Positions 10,511 to 24,800 of a stretch of DNA of 64,000 bases are shown piece by piece. Position 1 is the stretch's first letter; each line of letters starts with the position of its first letter. A program made the position numbers and the translations under genes. The notes beneath the pieces were generated by a model. It had not been told where the DNA came from and made no database searches. It saw only the letters and a list, made by a program, of their open reading frames with translations. The DNA is from Saccharina japonica (lineage: Eukaryota; Sar; Phaeophyceae; Laminariales; Laminariaceae): contig MEHQ01003257.1 in the NCBI GenBank assembly GCA_008828725.1, forward strand, positions 1 through 64,000, written 5' to 3'.

Positions 10511-10910
10511 ACTAGTACATTTTTTTGTATATCTCTCGTTCGTCGGTATCCTGATATCCCAATACTTCGGGGCTCCCAGTATTCTACAATGCCAGGTAGT
10601 CATCTACGAAACGGCATTTTTAATGTGCTGCATATCTATTAACTCGACATTGTGCATACCGCACTGCTTGTACCGCTGTGGCACCTTTGTGATGCTTTGA
10701 GCTTGATCGCTATCGACGAGTACATTGCCGAGCATCGACTCCGTAGATTTCGGGATGCTCTGACGTAAATTAGGTACCCTTAACACGACCCCACGATGGA
10801 GGTCACCTAACCAAAACGGCTATATTCGAAAATCAACTTGGGTTACCCAACAACTTCGTCCCAATGTACCTTCGCTTGGTACTTTATGCAAGCGTTACCG
10901 AGGCTGTGTC

Positions 10911-11738
10911 TTCTCCATAGTTTTCACATCGATTAGTCGGTGTACTTGCCTGCATATTTACGTGCACCTCCGTTGACATATCGCAACCAATTTAATTTCA
11001 CATTATAATTGTCGCCACAATATAAACCGTTCTTGCTTCGCTTACAATGGGTGACCAACCCTTCTGCAACTAACGCAACGATCACTGCAGCGAATAACTC
11101 GGCAACTTAAAATATTTCCTCCGGTGACAAGTTTGACGCATGGATGAGCATGCAAACCGCAAAACAATCACACACAGACCTTGGAACCTGCGCGGGTTTC
11201 ACTATATATATACCAGACAGGCAGGCTGTACGCGATACGACAGTAATCCATACGCTAAGTAGGCGTATTACGACGACACCGCTATCGGCCGTAGTTTTTC
11301 CTTCTGAAAATATACCAGTTGAACCTCCATATTTTCCCGTCAATTGGTCGGTGTACTTGCCTGCATATTTACGTGCACCTCCGTTGCCATGTGGCAACAT
11401 ATTTTATTTCACGTTTGAGTTGTTGCAACATCAACCGTTCTTGGTTCACTCATTATGGGCGACCAACCCTTCTACAGCTACTCGTATAGCGCAACGATCA
11501 CTGTAACGAATAACCTGGCAACTTAAAAGTAACTACTTCTGTGACATGTTTGAAGCATGGATGCGCATGCAAACCGCAAAAATCAAGTACATACAGACCC
11601 TTGGAACCTGCGTGGTCTCGCTATATAGATACCATACAAAGAGGCTGTACGCGACACGATAATACTCTGGACGCTAAGTATTGCGACGACACCGCTATCG
11701 GCCGTAGGTTTTCCTTCTGCAAGGATGCCAGTTGAACA
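10911..11738. repeat. Tandem duplication of about 411 bp
   Basis: Two adjacent diverged units, about 10911-11321 and 11322-11738. The phrase GTCGGTGTACTTGCCTGCAT occurs near 10936 and 11348, ACAGACC-TTGGAACCTGCG at about 11174 and 11592, and CACCGCTATCGGCCGTAG in both. Indels and substitutions show it is old. No conserved reading frame is shared by the units. Confidence 0.85.
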
Positions 11739-12865
11739 ACAGTGTCAGCATCATAGTTGTCTTCTTGAAACTCAATCCATATTATATACCATGATGCTGT
11801 ACATAGTCCCCTAAGGGTAGATGAACACACTGAAACACAGCTTTGTGTTAGAGAGAGACGCAAGGCGTGTTACTATAGTGCTAAAGTTCGCAACTCCACG
11901 TCAAGAATTACCTATGTTTCAACGATCAGTTCGTTACCACGAAATAACAGCACCGCCAGCAACAACGGTAGCAGCACACAAAAGGCACGTGCAGTGCTAT
12001 ACGCCATAACGCAAATATGGTCGTCAACCTGGTGCGACCCCACGCGGTGTAAATGTCCTCCTGGTGGTCCATATGCTGATAGCGCAGCGACATCCCTCCT
12101 GGCTCCGGCTTGTGGGGACCGAAAGAGATCCCAGGACGAGAGGTGGTGCACTCTGACGTGTCCTACTATTGGTACAAGCTCGCTCAGATAAGGAGGGGAA
12201 ATGACTGCACTTTTTGCAACAGGTTCGATACACAACCGAATCTCCACCACAAGTGATTGGTCGGCAAATCAACAAGTTGGGATATCTCCCTCCCCCTGTA
12301 GTCTGGTGCTCTTGACGTATTCATGTTTCATAGACCTCTACTCCGATCAGTTTTCCCCGGGGGGGGTATCACATGAAACACGTGTGAGCGGCGAGGGAAA
12401 GCATCGCCGCACAGTCCCAGCGGGTCCCCACGCGGGCACACCAAACCTGGATAGATCCCAGTTTTTACGGATCAATACTTCGCACAAAACAGTGGCGAAC
12501 CACTCCCTAAGTAACTTATAATAAGTACTCCATTTTTTAGCGGGAACCTGCACGCACGCCCCCATACAACAACATGACAAGACTGCGTGATCCTCCGACA
12601 CGGCCGATTTGAGTTGAAAAAACACTTGCCTGTGCTGTGCGAGGGTTCAAAGACGGAGGGGCAAGAGGGAAAGCCACTCCTTCCAGCGAACCGCACCGTA
12701 ACATTTGTTCGGGTGCGAAGTATTTCGCGTGCATAGTCTATGTAGACACACAAGCTTGCCTCAGATGCAACCATCCCCGCCGTGAAAGAGCGGGCTAGAA
12801 GTTAAATGTCGTATGTCTGATGTGCATGCCTTCGTGCACAGAAAAAGCGGCTTTCGCTGCGTTCT
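11739..12865. other. No supported gene; 3' flank of copy A
   Basis: Short open frames on both strands overlap here with no domain similarity I recognise. The right end is the 3' flank of minus-strand copy A. Just past its stop, a TTTTTCTGTGCACGAAGGCA-like phrase (minus strand, about 12825-12848) also occurs after the stop of copy B (about 43698-43720), which suggests a shared 3' UTR. Confidence 0.5.
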
Positions 12866-15800
12866 TCACCCCTCGAGAATCTCGATCTCCTTGTCGATCG
12901 GCCACTCCGTCGCGTACTTGAACGGAATCGACAGCTCGCTCTGAGGGGCGATCTTTCCCACCCACGCCTGTAACCCCAACCCAGCAGTTACCCACCCGGC
13001 CGCCCACCGATGCGTGAGATGGCGTGTTTCAAAGCGGACGGCATGGGTTTAGGGCAAACGACAGGTCAGACACCCAGTAACGTGGGGAGACAGCATGGAG
13101 GGGAGAAGGGGAGTTCAGATGATTGTTTATTGGTGATGTCGGGCGTCAGGGGCGTGGCGTTTGGTTGATTGGGAGACAGGCAAAATACACGTATTTTGTG
13201 GAGGGCTCTCGAGTACGTAAGGCAAGCAGGACACACGATCCTGTCTCTACTGAATTGTGCGGCCTTCGTCGCCAGCTTTGGACACGGAGAGGATGTCGGT
13301 GATCACTGCCTGACGTAGACACAGACCTCGTCAGAGTAACAGATAACCATAATATCAGATCGACAGGATCGATCGGTGACAGCGAAACACAACACGGTGC
13401 CGTTTCGATGTGGGCCATGCGTACTTTATTAAGTAGTACTCTACGCCTAAAGGTGTATCGAAAACAAAACCAGAGCACCCCAACACGACATTTATATCTG
13501 ATGCGGACTCTGCTCGATATCTATACCTGCACTTAGGTCAAAACGCGCTTCGACCGCATGTCCTGTATGCGTGGGAAGAGTTTTGTTTCGTATGGAAATG
13601 AAAGCCACATTATGTTCCATGATTTGGCCGTAGACGCAAGAACAGAAGACGTGGCACTCATCGTTCAGCAAAACAAAACGGTTTACATATATGGTGGTTG
13701 AGGTACTCACGAGGTGGTTCGAAGGACTTTTAACCACCCCCGCCACGCCGCTCGTCACCGTCGCCGACCCTTGCGGAGAGCGGTTAATGTTGCTCGATGA
13801 AGAGGAACGCGACGACCGTGCATCGTCGTTGAGTCCTTCCCCTCCCCTCCCGACACCAGTGCCTCCGAACGTCTCCAACGCCCCGGACGCGAGCACTTCG
13901 TCGGTGATTGCTTCCGAACTGGAAACGCTCGAAGGTGCAGGCTCTTGGAGGACCACCTGGGTATCATTTGTTTTCATTCGTTTTCATGGTTTTATTGATA
14001 TGCCAAGCATTGTGCTGCTCTACGAGTTGTGTGTCGATGAGACAAATTGGGCTGTCAGTGGGTTGACGGGGGATTACCCTCTACCCGAAAAGAGGACAGG
14101 AGAGAGCTGGGTTGTTGAGCTATTGAGCTATTGTACGAGTGTCGTGGGGGGTACGGCGGATGGCTTTGATTAATGGCATCATTGCGATACAGCATCACAC
14201 AAACAGTATGTAGGTGGCGATACAACCAGGTACATCTATTTTACGCGATCGCGTGGGTTCGTCGTCTGAAGCGCCGAAACGGACACCGACAGTTACAAGC
14301 GATGCCGTCGCGGGTCAAAAGACGATATACAAATAATACCAGTATTGTGTAGCTGTTGTAAAATGAGAAAATTCGAGATCGATATGCTTACATTACTTGT
14401 GCCATATAAATCCACGTCGGTTGCAAAGCCACACAATGTTTCAACGCAAGCCGTCAGACAACGCACCCGACCCGCACGCGACTGGCTGCGTGCATGTCTG
14501 CCTAGGCATGATGCGCTCAAGCTCACCCCCCTTCCCCAATGCCACCGCCTACCATGGAAATATACTTTGATGCACTACTTTCCAGTGTACATGTTTTCGT
14601 TGTGCATTGTATGTCTGCGGTGATTACCTTGATGACCTCGTCGGTGGACCGCGGCATGGCGTCCACGACGACGCATGTGACAGTCCTCTGCTTCTTGTTC
14701 GAGATGGACGTGCTTGCATGTCGTCGTCGTTGGCGTGAAGGGCGCCGCGTAGTTTAATTGCCGGGGGGAAAGGTAAGAGACAACGGTGAGCATGACCATA
14801 GGGACCTAACAATTTATCGGGTGTAGATAGAGCTACTGTAGCCGTAAGTATATGATCTGCGGCACCGTAGACGCGTGCTACGGGTAGAGGTGCACCCGAA
14901 TACAGTACATTTTCTGAGGTTGGTCACTTAAGGAGCTCTATACTAATAGTAAGTTAAAAAAACTGATTATGGACGGGGTGGGGGGAAGTGCTATGAATAG
15001 CCAATGAGCAATCCTATACCGGTATACAATGAAAATGTTGCAACACAATGATAAGATTCCGACGCTTTTGGGGTTGTAAGGGCCCATATTAACATATTAA
15101 CGAATACAAAATAAATTCAATTAAAAAAAAAAAAATCACATTCGCTTTTCATTGGCCAACACACGCACCAGCACCAAGGATTAGGATCTTGGGGTATAAT
15201 CTTGGGTGGTGGTGCGGGTTCTGACCAATGAAAAGCGGATTTGATTTGTTTTTTTTTTTCCAAATTGAATTTTTGTTTTCTTCGTTAAAACGGGCCCTAA
15301 GGAGCACCCCCGTCATTCAAAAAATGTTTCAGCCGATTTTTTTGTACCTCTACCGTAGCACGCGTCGGTGGTCAGCGAAGGCGGCTTCCAACCTACACAA
15401 CAACGATTACAAGGGCTCGAGCCGACAAGCAGCCAACAAATACTTTTTGTCTATTTGTGCGGTTGAAAAAGGACGCAACAGCGGGATCCAGAGAATTTAC
15501 ATACTGGCGCCCGAGTGCATTGGTTTTCATCTGCACCACTTCCATTGATTTACAGAGAGGAGAGCAAGCGGAATCAACGTCACCGACCCCATTTTTTGTA
15601 CCTTTGCGCGTACGTGACTTCGTTTGATTTGGAGAATATCCCCCGCTTCCTGCTAGTCTTGCGAGGCGGCGCCACTTTGACCTGCGTTGCATGGTTAGGT
15701 AAACCGAGAAGGGCAACATTTGAAGGGTGGGCAAACTTTGTTTGGGGAGTCGGCAATGCGTCGCGAGGACAAAGGGGACGACAAGAAGAGAAGGAGCAGC

Positions 15801-18800
15801 AGAAAAATAAGATGAGAAGACTTATTTGTTCGGACGCAACCACGTGTGAAGGCCTTCAGATGCTACGCTTGCACGGCGAGCGCCAATGAGGCTTCGCGAG
15901 GAAAACGTCGACACGATATCACTCGTGCGTGCGTTGTACAGCAGTGGCGACAGCAATAACATCATCGTTCTTGAAGCCCCAAAGCAACTGCACCATTAGT
16001 CTAACCTTTTCCAGCAACAATGATTTCCTTAACAGCACACACGATCTGCGACAAATACTCTCGCTTGCCTACATACCACGGCTTCGTTTTCGTTTCTTGG
16101 TTTCTAAGCTATGCACGCATGTTGTCGTGTTTACCTTCACGGAAGGATCGATGCCGAGGAAAGCTTGGAATGACTCGCCGGGGGAAACGGAATCCAGGCT
16201 GGTTTTGGAGGCGAAGCTGTTGCCAAAGAAAATCGACACGTCCTCGCTCGCCAGGAGCAGGTAGTCGGTGTCGTTCGTTGCCTGCGGTGTTTTTGTGGAA
16301 GCGTTGCCCCCGGATTGCCGAGCCATATGCCGTGACACACAAAGGGGCGGGGAGTGGCACGCGAAGAGTTGGCCGGGGATAGAAACAACCGTGTGCAGTC
16401 AAAAGCCATTTCGCTGGTTGTCGACATGCCACACGATCCCCACATGGTGCCACCGCTGGGCGACCACAGGAAATTGTGGGAGGCGGAGGTGAAGCGAGTG
16501 CGGTTGTGGGCGCGGGATCTCAGTAGCAAGCTTGTGGTCGATACCGTTTTCATTACCCAGTCATCCACGGTTTCTTCACGACGAGCCGCGAAAACAGCTC
16601 CTGCTTGATCGTGCCCAGACAGGTCGCCTTGTCCACCAACGTATATCCACGTGGTTCACCACACAAAGTAAGGCATACATAGCTGCTGGGGGGGGTTATC
16701 GCTATCGCTGAGCGCTATTTCTGGGCCAACAACAAGGATATCGATGCATTTCAACTAAAACTGTAGATCTTGTTCTCGTCGAAAACAGAGCATTACCACA
16801 CAATACAAACGAGCGCAGGTTCAAAGATTCGAACGCGCCTTTTTTAAGGCATAACCATCGGCAGTAGTAAGGGCGTTTTCCCTCACGGGGTGATGCAGAA
16901 CAGCATGGACAGTAGTCTCGCGAGAGTAGTCCGCATCATCACTATGTACAGCGTAGTTTGTCGGGTCGCTTAGGCCGACGTGAAGACTCGTGAGCTTGCA
17001 CCCGTTGCGTCCGCACCAAACGCGCAAATAACTCTCGAAACGAACAACAACATGTCATTGCCGACAAAGCGCCAATATCAGAGCAATCTCCCATGTTTCA
17101 CCGTGCACCACCAAATATACCTTTGCCTGCAGGTATGCAGCGGGCTCCTTCGAGGGCACCACGTAGTGAGTCACCTCCGATGGCAGCTGCAGCTCTCCAA
17201 TGGTAAGCTTCTTCGTTTCCCGGTTGCTTCAGGCGACCGCGTGGCGAGGTGGAGGGGAGTCGGCAGATGCATACGGAAAAATTACAGTAGGACACGGCGA
17301 AACGCGAGGCACAAGGTAATTGCAGAAAACACTGCCCGCCTCCTTCGCCCCACGCATGCCTTCACGACGCCCTCCGCCCTTACGTACGATTCGAAACAGC
17401 AGCACTTCAGGTCGTTTTTTCTATGCGTAAAATTCCACTCCTCCCTGAGGCAGGGCAGAATGCATGCATATATGACGATAGATGCGACACAGACGAACGT
17501 GCTGAAACAGGCCAAATGGTATACCAAAACGATTGCGGGTGTGGTGGTGCCATGCAGTTGCATCGGTTATCGAGGCGAGAGTCGACGGACCCCCCCCCCC
17601 CCATGGACCACCCAACGCGCCAGAAAACTCTCTGTCTCACTTGATGGTGGCCGGCTTCCCGACGACGAACGATACGGCGCCGATGCCCCCGCCTCCGCTC
17701 TCTACCTGAGCCACCGCTGGCCTGGCTGCAGGTGGCGGGGGTGGGGCAGAGGGGGCAGCTGGTGACGTGAAGGGTGCGCTACCAGCCCCGCCAGAGACTG
17801 TGGTATCAGAGCATTGTACGGCAACTTGAGGCATCCGTCCAAATCTGAGAGATGACTCATCCTCGCCAAATATGTCGTCCATCCATTCAGGTGTATCGTA
17901 TCGCTGTGTTTGCTGTTGTAGCCTCTGCAGCTGTAGTAGCTGTTGCTGCTGCTGTTGTTGATGTAGCAGTTGCAGTTGTTGACGCTGTTGCTTTTGTTGC
18001 TGTAGTTGTTGCTGTAGTTGTTGTAGTTGTTGTTGTTGTTCGCTTCCGCCTTTTTCTTCTGAGCCGCGGCGGGGGTTTGTCTTCTTCGATAGCACCATGA
18101 TGACGAACACGGTATCAACGCCGCGGGGAGAAAGTAGCAGGGTAAGGGGGTGCAGGCGGGCCGAAGGAATTGGTCGGAGTGAAGGCAAATCGTGCGACTG
18201 TATGGACACATGTGGCGAGGAACACGAGGAATCGCATAGGAAATACACACCGGCTCAGCCAAGTTGGCCATGCCCTTGATTAGTTAATTTCCTAACAGCA
18301 TGAAATAGGAAAAGCAACTGCGTCGAACAGCTCTTCGGTAGTAATGCAGACACCCTCGCGTGGCCCCTTCAAGGATGTTCCCCCCAAACCACCCAACATC
18401 CCGACAAGCTAGAACAAACCATAAACCAGAGCAACGCGAAACACCAGAAGGAAGTCCATTGTCAATATCGAAATCGGGCGCTAAAGTAGGCCAACTTACT
18501 TCAGGCTGGTTGGGCTCGAGCGGAAGGCGTGGGGCCTTCAGGGAGATGGTCTTGGCCGCCAGCACAGGAGGCGTTCCGTGGACCGTGGGCTCAGCTGTGG
18601 ACAGTGTCAGGGCAACGTCTGAAAGAGCCGTGAGCCAGAGTGAGATAGTCCAAGAGCAGCGAAACAAGGGGGGGGGGGGGGTTGCGTGAGCGACGGTCAG
18701 CATTAACGCGTGGCGGACACAAATAAAAACAGACGGCGACATCGCCCACACTGTATACGTCAGAGACCCGTGGAACTAAATATCTGGAGTAGAATCATCG

Positions 18801-21800
18801 ACGGCCATGGTAGTACGTCTAATTTGTATTCGCACACCGTGTCTACGAAAAACAAAGAGTGGTGTCCAGTACCAACAATCGCAAAATTAGACTCCACATC
18901 AATCTCTGCGCTCCGCAGCTATAGCCCCTGCAGGCAGAGTCGGCGAACGAACGTGTGCGGTAATACAGTACTTCCAACAAGTTAAAGACCCCTTCAGGAG
19001 AAGGGCGCCACGTACCCCCCCCCTGACGTGCCACACTTCTCAAACGGCACGGTCGAACGCGTAACGTACCAAGCTGGGATTGCATCGTGTACGTCCATAA
19101 AAAAAATCTGCCTAAAAGGTGACGTTACGGGAGAGAAGCCTAAGCTTTGCACCAGTATACATCAAAGCTAATGGCACAGAGATACCGTCCCCGGGGGCCG
19201 GTGGCGGCAGCCAACATCCCTCAGTCACGCACGATGCGCAACCAACGCTTCTGCTTCGACATGACCAGCGCCTAAGGGTACCTTCCCAGTCCTCTGTGGT
19301 GCTCTGTGTGACCCTGCCGAAGTACGTGCACGATATGGAGTCCGTCTCAGTGTCCACCCTGAGGTCGTATGCCGGCGACCATGTGGCCCCACGGACCATG
19401 TATGTTACCTGTATGATATGGAACACACACGAACACGCACAAGTGAACAGCGTACAAGTCACATCCCGGCGCATGCAAAAAAGACATCCGCGCAGAAAAG
19501 GAGTGGCACAGCGTGTGCGCGCGTGAATGGGGATAGGCTTCGGAGAGATTGGTCAGTCCTACATAATGGACTGTGGGGCGGGAAGCCGGGTGCCTAGCCC
19601 TGATTCGCATTGCCGTTATATTTGTAGGCCGTTTTTCGAAACGTAGTGCAGTGGAATGGTTGACGCGACCGCCGCAAAAAACTTACTGGTCAAGGCTGCG
19701 AGAACCGAAATCCAACGAAAAGCGGTGACACGTGGCCAGGAGAGAACGAAGGCGGTTAACCGATGCAGTTCTCGACCTGGGTATAAAGGCTACCGCCCTG
19801 TTCGACAGCAACATCCGATGCCGCCGCAGCTGATAACGGCAAGTGTTTTTAGCCGTCAGTTTCAACCCTTCACTAATTTGCATCGCCTGACTACGCGTAC
19901 AACAACGATACGTTCATACCGAGTTCCTGGAAGACCCTCTCAAGAGGCTTACGTATCCCTTCCTCCCCCCCCCCCCAACGATGGCTACCGCCGATCACGT
20001 CTTGGAAGTGTCTCGCCTCCAACTCGATGGGGCCAAGCTCGTGCACGTCGATGCTGACGATAATCCTACCCCGAGGTTTCTTCTGCATGTTTTCAAATGT
20101 CCGAACAGCCCCACCGAATGGGCCACCGCGGAGCTCGGCGATAGCGCGGCGGAGCCTTTGAGTCGATGTCACGGGTGCCGATAGCAGACAAGTGGATGAT
20201 GTGCGCAGTGTGAGGAGTCCGACTATGGTACTACAGCTGATGGTGGTTCGGATCATGTAGACAACGGTAAACTAAATTATGGAGTAGGTCACGATGGGAT
20301 ATTGTTGTTTAGTGTGTAAGATGCGCGTTGTGTATCATGGTTTTGACAGGAGAACACGATAGAAAGATAAAGGAGGACATATCGCTCGCGTGGGAACGCA
20401 AATAATAATGCAAGCACGTCGAGAGAAATCGCGCGCTGGCAGACAATGCAGGTACTCTCCTCCCTCGATGTACCCATCCACATCACAACCCGTAGCTCTA
20501 AACTACATATGACAGAAACATCAGACACCAGATAGACCCAAGGCGATGGAAATAAAACAACCACGATGTTTCAAGCGCACAGCCCGCCTCGCACCTTCGT
20601 TCCTCCAGACTCAGGCGGTGCATCTCCGTGTCCGTCTCTACCATCTTCGCGGCCCACCAACCCAGGGCCTTTTCTACATCGCTCACGCTAGGCGCGGGGT
20701 GATCGGCAAGTCCCCAGGTGATCGCGCCGTCTGCTTTCTTAGCGCCGGTCATGACGACGGAACGTTCCGCGAAACTGTCGGCAAACTAAACGCAAGCAAA
20801 GGAGGGCGTTTGATGGATCAAGAGCGACCGTGGGTTTGTAAGCCCCAATTTCCGACTTCCTCCGACACTTTGCGCGTGCTGCCGCTCTCGGCCGTTTGTA
20901 GGAAATCACTGAAGAATGCTTCGCTTTGTATTAGCTGCGCTTGGTGTTACACAAGACGGATCACTGTTATGTACTGTAGCTATTGACTCCAGAGAAGAAG
21001 AAGCCTGCCTTCGGTGCAGTCGAACTAGCCGCCCGAGCGTTGTCCACCTAGATCGTAAATAAATAAAATCGTGAATGATGCCGCGCTTGCAGTGTCACGG
21101 GGCCTGCTTAACGCGTGATTTTTCACGGAAGAAATTAGCGGGATTCTCTATGCATGGGGACTCGATACACATGAGTTCTACAACACGCTTATGCACGTCG
21201 GGCTCCAGTGACCGAATAAAATATACGGAAATAGATTGTGGCGGAACAGGATCGGATCATCAACTCGCATCCCCCACCCCTCCTGCGTACCTTTCGCATG
21301 CGCCTGTTTCGAGCGAATTGTTGCTTGAGAAGAGTGAACTCGCTCGTCAGCCGCTGTATCTCCTGCTTCTTCCTTTCCTCCTCGGCCTCCGCTGCTAATT
21401 TTCCCTCCTCAGTCTCCAAATGGGTTTGGGTCACATTTATAGCAAATTAAAATGGGGGAGGTTTCATTAGCTATGGTACCCGCGCTGCAGCACTCGTATA
21501 TATTTCCGGCGAGAGAAGCTCGTGTGGTGCACCGACCCGGGCGTACAGCTCGTTTCCTGTTCGTAGCATCCAACAGAGCGTGTTAGCGCACGGTGCGAGT
21601 AGAACCGGTCACTACCCCCCTCCCCCCCTCCCTTTGTGCAGCTCATTGTGCGGCTCGTGGTGTACCTCTAATGGTGGGATGTGGTTCCGAGATGGCCCCG
21701 GCCGGCGAGTCGGATCAAGGGGTCTTACACTTAAATAACGAGGGCAGTGAATTGTCAGGAGTAACGTTATCACAGCTTCGAGTAGTACCCACACGGCTAC

Positions 21801-24800
21801 CATTAATAGAGCCAAAGTCGGGCAGCGGGTCAACAACGCACCATTAACATGCTACTGCTGTGCAACAACATACATAGCTAGTTTCCGCATTGGACTCGTT
21901 CCGTATCACGTTGGAACTTCAAAATAACTAACCGCTCCATTGCGATGGGGCCTAATAGTAGTGCACTATTCTTGTGCTGGTATTTCTATGAATAGTATTG
22001 AATACTGCAGACCGCCTATATTTGAAGAGTTAACTCGCAATTGATGGTGAACATACTGCTGTTCTCACCAGTTCCGGCTCGGCGACTGTCTTGGCTTCGT
22101 CGGAGTAGCTGACGTGGAGAATGGTGCAGTACCCAGATCCTTTCACTCGCACGCTGGCCTTGTCGACCACGGATTGGTTCGGCAGCTCCGTCAGCTCAAC
22201 CTTGATGGTCAGCCCAAGCGGGAAACATCATGTCATATGGGGCGGAGATGTTGGGCTTAAACGCGAATGTCAGCATTGGTCCCAGATTCAGAGTATAGTA
22301 GCATAGTAAGGAATCACGCATGTGTTTTCGCTATTTATCGCTATTCGTTGCAATTCAAACAACTTGCTATCGTCACTTCCTCCCTATCACAGACTCGCAT
22401 GCTATCGACACGTTTAAAGGCGCGCCAAAGAAGGGCGAGACATTTACCATATGGTTACAACGTGGCAACGTTGTAGCAGCAACAACAACAACAACAACAA
22501 CAACAACACCAACACCAAAAATCTACATATGATTGCAATCTGCTGCTCTTCAATACCAGGAACCATGTAAGTATGAGCGGGTTCGTATGTCCGAGTTGGT
22601 TCAAACAAGAGTCCTCATAGTTCACGTTTTGTGGGGCATAGCTCGACCAGCGTGTCGAGTTATTCGACACTACTCTGAAAGCATACCTGCATGTTCGCAT
22701 CAACAAAGGAAAGCTGTCCGCGAAACCTGCGCTGGCCTGTGATATGTAAATACAGTTCATAGCGTGATCTGTACAGTATTACATAGCGAGATAAGCGCCG
22801 CGATATATGAGCATACCTCTGTTTATTTGGGGAGGCGCTGTTACGACGGTGTGATTGGACCCTTCCAGGGCTTCCGGTTAAGGCGTGGCTTTTTTGGGTA
22901 GGGGGGGGGAAATGATAAACCTAACCCGGGGGAGATATGCCTTCCTGCTTCTTCTGTGCAAGGAACAAGAGTTCCTTCCTCTTGTAGGACGCTGGATGTT
23001 TTGCCCGCCCTACTTCTTGCTTTGACCTGAGTTTCAATTGCCGGGGCAGAGAGGCGCCAACGGACTCGAGACCACATGATGGCCCAGGTTTTTCCACACA
23101 CTCGATGAGCGTGGGCGTGATACGATTGGCGATATTTCTCTCAGGTATGCAACAGGATGGCAGGTGGGCCAATGCCTTTTGCACTCCGACCGGAAATGAA
23201 GCATGGGAAGCATTTTTTGGTTATGCCATAAGCATTGATTTTTCATCGGGGCGAAAGTGCCCTCCACTATGCGTGATGCGCGCCGCGTTCGTTCGTAACA
23301 TGGTGTCCAATCGGAGGATCGAACTCCGGGGGGGAGGAAATGCAGAAAACTACACGGTAGTTGTTCGTCGTCGTGATCCCATATGGGCATCATGATCAGT
23401 GTATGTATTATCATTTCCCCCCCGTACGTATCACAATCATATATCATGACCACCCGACGGCATGCAGAGCCTGACTCTCTGTACCAAAGCACCATAACGC
23501 TGACCAATGATCGTGGGCGACACCCAATGTGGTGAAGGGGAAAAAATCACTCCAATGAGAGGCCTTGTTATAGGTAAGACTCGCTCTTCGTTTTTATCTA
23601 TTTTCGGGCCAAAATATATATATACAAGGGCTCCGCATGGGTGCCGGCATTCGCCGGCACCCATGCTTCGGATAGGATAGTATCTGGTACAACGTCAGTT
23701 ATTTGGTACCATCCTTAATATTTACGACAATGTGATGGCGCTCGCTCGTGTTTCGATATCTGACGCATACGTGCAGAATCAAGGCAATGCCAAGTGTTGC
23801 AGAAAGAAGGGAATGCTGCGTGTTGAAATATTCAGTTCGCAACCTCATTTCTCAGTCTCAACAGTCAGTCTCAGAAATAATGTAATCAGTCGCTTTCGGT
23901 GTTCCCTGGATAGTCTCAGTTCTCAGGACAGTTTGTGAGAATTACGACAACAACGTGATGGCGCTCGCTCGTGTTTTGATGCGTGACACATAGTATATAC
24001 GTACAGAGTCAAGCCCATGCCAAATGTTGCAGGGAGAGGGAAACGCTGAGTGTTGATACTCAGGTCGTAACTTCCTTTCTCAGTCTCTGGCAGAAGTGCA
24101 CCAGTTGAGGTGGCGGGCTCAGTTATGGTACGTGCGGCAAAAAAAAAATCGTGTCGAGAAAACGGTTCCGTGTGGATAGTAGAGAGACGTCAAAGCTGGC
24201 CACGGGGGGGGTCTCAACTATTATCGGACTCTCGTGTCTGAGCAGACTCGTATCTACACTGCAGCACTACGCATACACTACAACAGTATTACTGTACAGC
24301 AGTACGTACCACAGCAGCAGCAGTTTCTACATACAGTACGTACTCGTACCAGGTACTGGTATTATTGCTGTTTGTTGTAATAGGACAGCAGCAGTAATAT
24401 TTCCACCGTCGGTGAGAAACTACAGCAAGCAGTAAAACGTAGATGCGAATCCTCCAGTTTGGGTCCACGCCCGTACCTTGATTGCCAGCGCCAGAATCGT
24501 AATTATCAGCCCGATCCCTGGAAGATCTATACACTTCATCGTTGTCAATAGGACCATCACGAATCCAACCGAGAAAAAAAAATAATTCGTACTCGGCATA
24601 TTATTGAACCGAGTTTTCTTGTTGTTGTACAGCAGTACTGCAGCAGCAGCTGCACATTTTTGAGCCGAGTTTTGTGTTGTCGTACTGCTGCTGTGCTTGC
24701 TGCTGTTGTATCGTACTCGTATCCGGACGAAGCAAGGCCGAGGGGGTGGAAGGGACTAAAGACGACCGCTCAAGTAGTCGGGAGAAAGCGATCGCATTTG

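Noticed and set aside
14575..14812. Two open minus-strand frames around exon 12 of copy A
   Set aside because: The conserved reading (CVVVDAMPRSTDEVIK) is in the third frame and is defined by the acceptor at 14713; the longer frames are shadows.
17852..18100. Val/Ala-rich plus-strand frame
   Set aside because: It is the complement of the Gln-coding CAG/CAA tract in exon 8 of copy A; the exon model on the other strand explains the openness.
17641..18248. Separate minus-strand gene starting at an ATG just upstream of the Gln tract
   Set aside because: The end of this frame matches exon 8 of the other copies and stops at a splice donor (ATCAA|GTGAGA), so it is an internal exon, not an independent gene.
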